64,000 bases of DNA. Origin: Aspidiotus rigidus (taxonomy: Eukaryota; Arthropoda; Insecta; Hemiptera; Diaspididae). Made by a program: the position numbers and the translations under genes. Positions 54,136-64,000 of this stretch are shown here, piece after piece (within the stretch, counting starts at the first letter, position 1; each line of letters starts with the position of its first letter). The notes under the pieces are model-generated. The model did not search any database and was not told the origin of the DNA. It worked only from the letters and a program-made list of their open reading frames with translations. Location of the stretch: positions 2,604,001 through 2,668,000 of the forward strand of contig JAVHKY010000013.1 of assembly GCA_035079385.1 (NCBI GenBank), given 5' to 3'.

Positions 54136-56982
54136 CTGACTTTAGTTTTTGTGATAAATTTTGAAATGTTTACTCAAAAGTCTTAATACTTTGCGATGAA
54201 TGGGACAACAACTCTTGCGCGTTACATCCATGTTCTGTACAAATTTTATTACATCTGCAACTGGTCATTCTTTCTTAATTAGGCTTGTTCGTTTTCCAAA
54301 AGAAAAACTGTAAAGTGACTGTAGTCCCTCAGTCGTCTCAATAATAGCCGTATCCGCCTCACTGAATTCTTGTCATTTTGTTCAAAATTTAGGAGGTCAA
54401 TTTAGGACCGTAGATAAGTAAAGAATATCTTGATCTATAAAACCGATATTACAGATATTTTATAATTTTACAGTTTCCAGACGATGGAAAATATTTTATA
54501 ATATGTTGAATCGAAGCGTCAACCGGTATGATTTTAAAAAATGATAATTTTATAATGGTATGTACATGTATGTTTACAAAATTTATTCCTGAGTACTCAT
54601 GGAAATTAAGAATGTGTCTATTTCTACGAGGGACTGAATTTTCATCTATTCAAGTTTGATTTCAAGTTGGATTGCTCAAAAATATCATATATGTATGAAT
54701 GCCAATTCTGACATTTTTTGAAATTGTACTTTTCCCTGAATCAGTAATCGATTGAGAATCCATTAACCCAACTTCAAATTTACATGGACGATGCGAAATT
54801 TATAATAAATAATATGTTTTGGGTCAACTTTTATTTACATGTTCTACGAGATTAATAATCCATCAATTTCCAACACCTGGGGTATAAGATCGAGTTTTTG
54901 GAGGTGAGTGGCAATGATTGACTCGCACGCAGATGGAAGCTTACACTTTTCAAAAATTTCTGTTTGACGTTTTATGATATTCATAACGACTTTTTCCTCT
55001 TAATTTTGTTCGCGTAAAAAAATAATCGAATAGGGATGGGTGGAAGATGATGCAATCAGACATTCGATCGACGTTCGGTTGTTATCATACATTAGGCCAA
55101 TGAAAGTATAAGAAGGGAAATAAAGAAATGATATTCCTGGTAGCTACGTGTAATATTAGGAAAATATGAACTTACTTTCTCATGCTGTGCTCTAGCGAAA
55201 TTCATTTAGGTACATGGAAGTATACAAGGTGCAAGGTATTCTGGCTTTCAACAACAATTAAAAATGTCAAAGCTTTTTATGTGAGACATGACACCGCTCC
55301 TCTTTTTCTTATGATTCCAGTTCAAAAAAAAAAAAAATAAAATACCAGGAAGTTAAAATTAAGAACAGTAATTAAAACGCTGAATGGAAATTTGGCTTAT
55401 GTTCTAGAGATAAAGAACGTCTTCGATTTATCCCATTAATGAACTCGTAAGTTTTCAAGCCCTTCTAATGACGAAGCACCACAAAATAGTCGGGCTCTGA
55501 AGAACTTTAGACGTATTTTCCAGATCGACAATCCTCTCCTCCGCTCTTCGGTCAAACTTTTCAAAGTCTTTCAGGACAGCCATCTCCACCCTTTGCTCTT
55601 TTGTCAAAATTTAATCGTCCCTCTCATGACGTCACGATCACGCTCTCAGGATGTCCAATATGAAGATTTGAACCGATTATTTTTCGAAGGCCTTATATAT
55701 TGACTCATGTAAAAAATCGCACAACTCCTTCGTGGGGTTAAAGTTGAAGTTTTATCACCGCGACAATATTCGGCTGATAAACATAAAGTCCAAAATCCAT
55801 AGCAAAGTAGAATCAACCCATTTTTAATATAACCCGCCAAACTCTCTGTTCAATATTTCTCCGATATCTACAAGCGGTGTAACGATCATTTTTTACGAAA
55901 AGATGTCAGAATTTCAGACTCCGAGTCAACAATTCTTAATGGTGCCGATCGACGTAAGTACTTGACCACAGACAATTAGAATCTCTTATTATTCTGGTTC
56001 AACCCATTAAGGACTTGTACGATCCCAAATCTCTCGTTCACGGGACTGACGGATAGATGTTTCATCATCTGTCCGTTAGATTCCAAATAGATAAAGATTT
56101 CGCTGAAGCTGACATCGTAAACTTTACAACATTTCAGATCGTCAAAATTTCTTAATAAATTTCTTTATGATTATTTATATATACACTTGATGTTTTCCTC
56201 TGATGAAATTTCAGCACGTCTTCCGCTGCTTCAAGCCATTCTAGCTAATCCATTTCCCACACACGTTACCATGATATACAAATTCTCCTCCGTCCACAGG
56301 AATATAAAAGGCCTCATGAACGCCTTCTGTAAAAAAGTAAAGTTTCGATTGCGGCGCTTGTATTTCACTCAATCAACCCTTCATAAAACTTTCGTCCCGA
56401 ACATGTCAAGCGTTACTTTTGCAACCATTCAACTTTCATCCTCCATTTATCAAAAATTGGAACATCGCTCGTAAATTCCTAATAGAACATTATTCATGTA
56501 TTTTTTGACGCTCTACAATTTTTGTCTCTTGACTTTTTTCAAAAACTGATAATAACCCTGAAAATCACAAAAAACCAATCTGGACCACTTTTTTTACCCC
56601 CTGGGAACAATGCGCACGTCACATCGAGTGAGACTTTTAGTATATTGTATAAGGTGACAAGTGACATATATATATGCTAAAATTCAGCTGTCCCCCATTT
56701 GTTCACACCAAATTTCCTAATATGACTGGACTAGGCTAAGGATGATAAAAAAAGGTTTCTGTATGGACGCAAACGTGGAAAGTGACTGCTCCGTACTGGC
56801 GTATGAACGGGGGGGGGGAGGAGGAGGAAGGGGGCAGCCCTTTGCTCTTCTCCCAAAAATTGCACTTCTCAGGCTAGAATGGGTACATTTCAGGATTTTT
56901 TGTTTTCCGATCTGTAAACTATATTGGGGAGTCTATAGACGAGCATATAATTCAAAATAATACTCAGATGAATAAAATGCAA
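54136..56982. other. intergenic, no gene recognised
   Basis: AT-rich with short ORFs only. A G-rich run (GGGGGGGGAGGAGGAGGAAG) at about 56810 is the only compositional feature. Confidence 0.4.
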
Positions 56983-57451
56983 ACTGTAAAAACCGCAAGA
57001 AATAAGAAACGCAGTCGCCGAGCGCTTTCAGTTAAACGACTATTCTCAAGAAATAATCAAAAGCGACTGAACTTAACACCAACAAGAACAGTAAGATCGA
57101 ACGAGGTCATGACTGAACCAGCGAGTCATCAAAATGTGAATCATTTTCATATACCAATTCAATCAATCCTTCCTCAGGAATGTACGTTGTTGTTGAGCTC
57201 ACTAGGAAATTCCTGGATTCTACAATCTCCCTCCCCCGGGATTTGTACCCTGATAGTAGGAAACAGTGGATTAGGCTCCCGACTGGCCCAGTTTTCTTCG
57301 CAGTTAGTCCGTGTCCTCCGTCCTTTTGGTTTTCAGCCGGTTTTTTTATAATCAAACCACAGTTAAGAGCCTATTTGTTAAACTACGGGACCCGATTCCG
57401 ATGATCGAAAGGAGGGGGGTGGTTATAGAGTAGCTTGTAGTGATCGCCCTA

Positions 57452-57485
<34 letters not shown>

Positions 57486-57878
57486 ATGACTGGTCGTCAA
57501 CTTCAAATTAGAGTGGATGGACATAAAATGCTGATCACTTGATCGAAAGTGGGCACGGCTCTGAAGAGGGGTCCGAACTTCTCTTCCACGGGGAAAATTC
57601 GTACTTTAAACGTATGGCTTTTGAGGAAATTGAAATTATTCGACATCGGAATAATAACGCCACCGTGTTGAACAGGTACATTCCTGAGGAGGGATCTTTA
57701 AGATAGTCGATGAGGATGATTCATATTTTGATGACTCGCTGGTTTAGTCATGACCTCATTCGATCTTACTTGTTCTTGTTGGTGTTGGGTTCAGTCGCTT
57801 TCGATTATTTCTTGAGAATAGTCGTTAAACTGAAAGCACTCGGCGACTGTGTTTCTTATTTCTTGCGGATTTTACAGT
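56983..57878. repeat. ~203-bp inverted repeat with ~490-base spacer
   Basis: Left arm 56983-57185 and right arm 57676-57878 are reverse complements with relatively few differences. Both hold CCGCAAGAAATAAGAAAC, CGACTATTCTCAAGAAATAA and CCAGCGAGTCATCAAAAT (right arm in reverse). The spacer includes a TA microsatellite. ORFs in both arms mirror one another and are by-products. Confidence 0.85.
57453..57482. repeat. (TA)n microsatellite
   Basis: An uninterrupted TA run of about 15 units in the spacer of the inverted repeat. Confidence 0.9.
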
Positions 57879-60833
57879 ATTCTTCTCAATTATGGAAACC
57901 CGTAGCTTACAAAAAGGAATATAATCCTGTCTTTTTTTATCATCTCCAACAATTCGTGAGAATTTCTTTCAATTTTCTTTCAAAACTTCTCACCTTGGAG
58001 AAATTGCACTCTTTGGAACTCGTGAGAAGAATAATATAGACTGAGAATATAGTTCAGCTGATGGCAACAACAATTTATGGTTGCTGATATAGTATGATAA
58101 TTTTGGAGTTTTCTGACCTCCAGAGTGAGAGGGGGGAAGGTTTAGGCAATTGTGAACGTTTAGTTCTCGACGAGATTCAAATTACAGTAGAATATGTTAT
58201 TCCGAAATGCAAATTAGACGACAAACACTTCTTTTTGAACACCTTGTCCGTATAATTATCTGCACATATCGACTGAAATTGTTTAATAGGAGCTGCAATT
58301 AGAGTACATGAACGCGAGCGAGCGTTTTCGACAAAACATTTATTGTCACAAAAACATGTGTAAATTATAATTCTTGGCTAAGAAAAGAGATACCCTCTCC
58401 CGCCGTTTTCACGAAAGTAACTTGTTAAAACGAATTTCAAATTTCCAAAACGATCGTTTTTTTCGCTTTCACTTTTGCACAATTCTCTGATGGATCCGAC
58501 GAAATTGCGAATGTCGATGCGTCGAAACTTTGGCAGTATCAAAACGTTGGAGAAAAATATAATTCGTTCAAAAATGTGTCACCCTATCACTTGTAAACAA
58601 GTTTTTCCTTCTATGTGTAATCATGTCGTGTTATAAAATAGGTATCGTTGGTATTTTATTATGCGAGGCGGTCGAATTGACCACAATTACCTGTATATTT
58701 TCCGACGTAAATTTGCCCTCGCCGTTCGGAAATGAGGAGTTGAAATCACATTCGACCGTGACAACTGATGAAGTAATATGAGCCACACACTCGCGCAGAT
58801 GATGAGACTAGAGCACAAGATGTAAAATTACGTATTCGCGTATGGAGACAATATAAATTATTAAACTGCACTGAGGTATCACCGCACCCGCACGATGATC
58901 GTTATACTCGCGAGTCCGAGTAATACACTGATTATAAATGTATGCACGAGCGTATCTAGACGTTTAGAAAATATCGACAACCAGTTTGGATATCCCCTAC
59001 ACCCAATCAATATAGCGTAGTAAAATACAGTATGCTGTTGATTAGGCCGGGTGGAAAGTTCGTGTACGCGGAAAACCGGGGAAACGCGCACAACGGAAAT
59101 TAGTGACCTACAAGACGGTAACGAGTTTATTAAATTTTTTCTACATTGATTCATTCGGCGTCGAGCTTCGTCATTATAACTTGACGGAGTACGAAATTTC
59201 AGTCCGTGTAAATGTACAAGGTAGAATGCTTTCATCAAACAGCAACACAGTATGCTGTGAAACTTAGGGGAATCCCCTCGCTTTGGGATGCAATTTGACG
59301 AGCCTCCGCGAGATCTATCAAACCGTAATCAAGACAACTTCTAAATACCTAATTAGACTTGTATATTTAGATCGAGTACCGGTAGATGATCGTAAAACGT
59401 GAAAGTTCAACGACACTCGTAAGCTCTCTCAACCACATACTATCGTGCAAATTCTTCTCATCTTTGTCTCGATGATGAATTTGCGGCTAGTTATACGAAG
59501 CGGCGAGTGAGTTAGCTAGACCAAGATTAGGTATTTCACGATGATTCAAGTCCGGGGAATTTTTTTTCGCCTTTGGGCGGCTAACAGCCATAAAAAGCAA
59601 TATTTCGTTATATCGAAACTATATCAATTTGACACCGAAAGAATAAGACGGAGGGCGGAAGAAAGAAGGAGCGAGAGCGAGAAAGACTGTACCAGATGAT
59701 ATAATCGTATTCCAGTCATGGGGTAAATAATCAGATTGGCTGCTAGTTAAGGTGACGTTGCTATCGGTTATAGCGTGTAACAATTCAGATGCGAGCGTAA
59801 AAAGAATAAAAATGACCACAGTAGATAAACACGTGGACAGGGGACGCGTAAGGGCGAATGACTTCCTTTGAATCCTAATAGGTTACGCGTTTCTCTTTGG
59901 ACGATTCGTATACTTGGTGTATATTTTTCACTAGCAACACTACATAATACACATACAAGTAACGCACTCGTCGAGGGTAACGTACGAAGGGTGACATGAT
60001 AGTGAATTTGAACAGTTTATTTAATGAAACGATTCGCATTCTTTGGGTGTTTTTTCGAGGGGGAATTGAAGATCTTTCATTAGGGATCGTTTGCTTTCTT
60101 AATTATGGCACCATTCTTCGACGCCGTGGATAAGATTTACAGGTGAATTTAACAATTGTTCGCAACTCACTGTTTTTCTTCTCTTCTGTATAAAAAGTAC
60201 AGTGCACGTATCTCGATGGTGTAATTGAGCGAAAAAGCCCAATGAACGATGGAACTGCGTTTCAAAACTCGTAACTCGTTTCTGTTGCTGTTTATATGCG
60301 AAGAGTTTTCTTGATTAGATTAAATGAGGACTACAACGACAAGAGACCTTATTCCATTGGATGAAATCATGAAAAAAAAATTCCTGAAAGTGAGAAAAAA
60401 ACTCTCTTCTAGCTACAGTTTGGTAGCAGGAACCGACCTTACGCGAAGTACAAGTACTGCAACTTGCAAGTCAGGGTATGTCATTTTCATTCGGCTGAAC
60501 TTTTTACAAAACATATTATAGTGACTTCGCCAAGATTTAAAGGAGAAAGGAGGAGATCACTGCTTCCTGCCTCCTACATAAGTATAAATATTGAAAACCA
60601 AGTCAAAGAGAGGGTATCTTCCTGACCCTCTCCCCTTCGCTCGCCCTTGCGTATGCAAAAATTTTAAAAATATTGTGTTCACAAGAGAAGAATGACGTAT
60701 CGCATGTATCCAGAATTAGAATGAGGAAATTGAAGATATTTCTCTTCGCGTTGCTCTCTATTTGAGCCGTGCAGTAAAACACATGTGAATGGAAAATGAT
60801 AGGCCTACTTCGTTTCATTAAAATATTATTATC
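57879..60833. other. intergenic, no gene recognised
   Basis: Short ORFs without domains. The minus-strand ORF at 59619-59819 starts hydrophobic but has only a GTG start and no partner exon. No RNA gene seen. Confidence 0.4.
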
Positions 60834-60917
60834 AATTGAGGACCTTTCTATCAAAAGGGCGTCCGCTCAATGTATCCTTATGGGACGGACGCCCTTTTGA
60901 CAGAAAGGTCTTCAATT
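60834..60917. repeat. 32-bp near-perfect hairpin with 20-base loop
   Basis: Arms 60834-60865 and 60886-60917 pair at 32 positions with one G-U and one A-C. Both contain TCAAAAGGGCGTCCG or its complement. The total of 84 bases is in the size range of a microRNA precursor or a tiny fold-back element. Confidence 0.7.
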
Positions 60918-63282
60918 ATTTGCATGAAAAAATCATCCGAAATCAACTGAGATCAATACCTACTTGAGTTAATTAAAATCACAACTTGTCAAGTCCTGAA
61001 TTTTGTATGGTAAATATCAGTTCATCAATACAATCATTTAATTTTTCTCAGCACCAAAATTTCTTCAATTTCCAGTACGCGTTAAATTGTCGCATTGACG
61101 CAAATCTGAATAATGATCATTTTTATTGATTGTCCCTACAAACTCACACTAAAGTTCATCACCATAACGTCACATCAACTGATACCAAAGTAAAAATGTA
61201 GCTTTCAAGAGATATCAGTGACTTCCATAAGCATAACATTTGATCATACATCAGTATTCCAAAATGAAGAATGAATACCTACCCATTCTTCAGTTTTTGT
61301 TCAACTTCATTGGATGACTGTACTACAGACTTCTGTGCTGAACGGCTGAACAGCTGAAGTGAACCGGAACCAATCTTTTCTTTAATTCTCTGACAAGGGC
61401 AGTCTGGCCTAGAGAGAGTGGAGCAGTTGAACTTGAAATTTGAACTCTCGAGCAGTGCGTTTTCCTATTTTGTGGTGATCAGGAAAGCTTAAGAAGAACT
61501 GAAAAAAATGGTTCATTTTGGCTTTTGGCTTACAAAGATTTAAATGAAGTTGGCTTTCAGCTTCTCTCTTCTCAGTAAAAATCTAAAATTCAGCTGAATT
61601 TGGCTTTTGGCTGGCTGCAATACTCTGCAAGTGTCTATTGATCAGAATCAATTTTGTATAAGAAAGAAGTTGAATGGATTTTTTCAAGCTCAACAGATAT
61701 TTTATTCTCATCATTTGTTTTGTAAAATACCTAGCTTATATTCCTAAATTATTTCAAATGAAATTGTATTATTAGTGTAGATTGTAAATGAGAAAACGCC
61801 CAGATCCCATACTCACTTTTCATGCTTCTAGCGCTCTCAGCGGATGAGATCACATCACATCCACAAAGATGAAAGAAAAATACATCACTGTTAGCACCAT
61901 GGCTATCTTTAGTTACAGACTGGTAGACCAAATGTGTCAACGCTACAATCAGCTTCCTAAATATAGACAATTTGAGGTGCGTTCAGAAACAAGTAATTAA
62001 CGCCCACCAATAGCAAAATTCTTACACCAAAGGAAAAGTGACGTCAGTGTATTCCGGTTGTTGAATCCTGCTAATCCAGTCCATCAGTTCCGACTGGCGA
62101 CTGGATTACAAAAATTTTTCCCGGATACTCCAAAAGCACGCGCAACCTGAGTTCCTGAACAGTACTAAAAAATTAACTGGAGTAACGCTAATTTGGTTTT
62201 CACTCTTCAGATTCTTTCTTATTATTCATTTCTTCTTTCCATTTGCCTTCACAAACGCGGAAAGTAGGGCAGGTCACGCGGCTACATCTGCATTCAAATT
62301 CTGCATTTTATGTCAACAACATAGAGTGTCACTATCAAAGAACAGAGCAATCAAATGTAATGCAGCCGTCAGCTGCAGACTTAATTCTGGACAACAGAGC
62401 TGTCCATGATATCTCTTTCAATTCTTCAAAGTCTCGTTTCAGTTATTAATTGATAAATCGGAAAATAATCCTTGTAGAGAAAAATCAAAGAGAAGTTCGT
62501 CAATTGTCCATAAAATTTCCTTTCCAATGCGGGTCATTTCAAAAAAATCCATGTAGCCTTTCTCGAGTTATTCTTCATTGAAAAACACTAATTTAACATG
62601 TCCCCCTGTGAGAAAAATTCTTTTTGTACACAAAATGGCGTCTGCGAATACCCATCAAATATAGAGCCTTAGAAAGACTACCAACTTAATAACTTGTAGG
62701 AGAATCAGTATGCAATTTGAAACACTGGAAGAGCGCTATACAGCCATAGTTTAGTTTTTGTTTTCAAATTGGAAAAAATACCATTAGTGTTAGGCAGATT
62801 GTGTGCGCAGTTAGCAATCCTAGTAGGTAGCTGGCCCAAATATATTTAGGTGAAACGCGTCTCTTTGTCCAGTTCTTATTTTGTAAGCGCTCCGGCGAAA
62901 AATCGCATTCTATTTATTGATCAATAACCTTAGTTGATAGCTGGAAAGATGATGCTTTTAAAGAAAAATCAAGGAGAAAATCCTCAATTTTCCAACACGG
63001 GTCATTTATCCATCAAATCAAACCGTTCTCAAGTCCTTTGTTTAAAAAACACAAATTTAATACGGGCTCTTATGGAGAAAAAATCATTTTGCGCACAAAA
63101 CAGCGTCTGCAAATACCCATCAGAATTCAGATATAGAGCCCTAGTGTTTCCAACATTGTCTTCATGGCATATGGCAAACTGTTCCAGAATGAAAATGAGT
63201 ATGTAATGCAGCAATACCTGTAAGATCAACGTTAGAAAAACTTATCAACTTGATAACAAATAAGGAGAATAAGTATACATTT
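60918..63282. other. intergenic with a worn tandem duplication
   Basis: Bases about 62480-62720 and 62950-63280 are related. Both run GAGAAAAATTC/GAGAAAAAATC, then CACAAAA-GGCGTCTGC/CAGCGTCTGC, then AATACCCATCA and ATAGAGCC in the same order. No coding potential recognised in either copy or in the rest. Confidence 0.45.
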
Positions 63283-63680
63283 TAACAGGGAACCTGTTTT
63301 ATGGGAGGCTTTTTGAGAAATTTGCCGTGCGCCATGCGCCGTCCAGCGTAAAACTTGGAAAAATTTCGACCCTCGAGCCATATATGATAGGAGGGGGACT
63401 TGGAAAAAATTTCGACTCTCGAGCTATGTATGATATGAAACAATGAAAGGGACTTCGAAAAATATCAACTCTTGAGCTATCATAGATAGCTGGAGATTCG
63501 AGAAAAATTTAGACTCTCAAACTATATTATACTAGGCTTATAGTAGGTCTATGCCTTCTTTATACTAGCCTTATTTAGGTCTAGGCTTCCTTGAATTTTC
63601 AATACCGAATCTCATTTGACTCATAAAACAGGTTCCTCGTTAAACTTTGTTAAGGAAGCCGTCGTTTTTTCTATTGGAGT
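63283..63680. repeat. dispersed hairpin-ended repeat family, copy 7 (best preserved)
   Basis: Left end TTTTAACAGGGAACCTGTTT and TTTTGAGAAATTTGCCGTGC; then at least three ~46-bp units (ACTTGGAAAAATTTCGACCC, GAGCCATATATGATAGGAGG); then the TACTAGG/TCTAGGC-rich part; then ATTTTCAATACCGAATCTCA and the inverted end CATAAAACAGGTTCCTCGTT with TTAAGGAAGCCGTCGTTTTT. About 400 bp long, no ORF, so non-autonomous. Confidence 0.82.
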
Positions 63681-64000
63681 ACTGGAAAAACCTGATATAA
63701 TTTCCTGATTCTTTTTATCGTTGTAATGGTACTTGATTTACATTGGTCTCATGACAGGGGAATGGATATGCTATTATTGCATATTTAATTCCCCTGCATG
63801 TAAACCAGAGTTCTTTACTTCTTGGACTACAATTTTTCATAGATAAGAGTGGCAGAGCTGGATGTACGTATTATCTAATGCTTCAATCACACAATTAAGA
63901 GAAAAACATATATTCTCATCTCTTCAATAAAAGACCTTGTTTTGCAGATTGTTGATATTGATATGTAGTGACGTAGGTACCAATTCTCCAGATTTTAATA
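63681..64000. other. right edge of window, nothing recognised
   Basis: Short AT-rich stretch with a possible small inverted repeat (GGGGAATGGATATG...ATTCCCC around 63760-63795). No gene. Confidence 0.35.

Noticed and set aside
56968..57355. 127-codon ORF and its mirror ORFs
   Set aside because: They lie in the arms of the inverted repeat, mirror each other, and show no known domain.
59619..59819. Signal-peptide-like minus-strand ORF
   Set aside because: Only a GTG start and no following exon; surrounding DNA shows no other coding signal.

Overview
The window reads as AT-rich nuclear DNA from an arthropod, most likely an insect. The evidence is spliced genes with GT-AG introns, a single-exon sugar transporter of the trehalose-transporter type, a vitellogenic-carboxypeptidase-like enzyme, and remnants of R1-clade, Penelope-like (PLE) and BEL/Pao retroelements. 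The species cannot be named from the sequence. Genes are sparse; most of the window is intergenic DNA or decayed repeats.

Layout. 0-4.2 kb: a doubtful exon, then a minus-strand multi-zinc-finger gene (2346-3880). 9-14.3 kb: a 5'-truncated R1-like element with poly(A), a decayed Penelope-like element, and a dense patch of a dispersed hairpin-ended repeat family with ~46-bp internal units. 15.6-17 kb: an intact sugar transporter. 20.9-23.8 kb: a four-exon retinol-dehydrogenase-like SDR. 24.5-37.1 kb: two tandem, same-strand paralogous genes (here A and B) for predicted secreted proteins of a family I do not recognise. 38.7-44.8 kb: nested wreckage of a BEL/Pao element, a LINE, a TA-flanked MITE, a tRNA-derived sequence and a rearranged Penelope element with hammerhead-ribozyme-like ends. 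46.5-54.1 kb: a carboxypeptidase pseudogene, a Ser/Thr-rich secreted protein, an integrase remnant and an intact intronless serine carboxypeptidase. 54-64 kb: no convincing gene, but two notable inverted repeats and one more copy of the dispersed repeat.

The host genes do not form an obvious pathway. The most original signal is the A/B pair. Both proteins start with a signal-peptide-like exon. Every intron in both genes is phase 0. Both have a 45-nt micro-exon at the same place and share a PGLG...WKT..MY hydrophobic module followed by an acidic/helical exon. Each start codon is preceded by a 3-4-codon upstream ORF whose TAA lies one base before the main ATG. The second notable signal is structural: hammerhead-like folds in the Penelope terminal repeats, and a dispersed repeat whose end hairpin is kept by paired substitutions between subfamilies.

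All gene models are hand-made from splice signals, reading frame and family resemblance; no database search or folding program was run.
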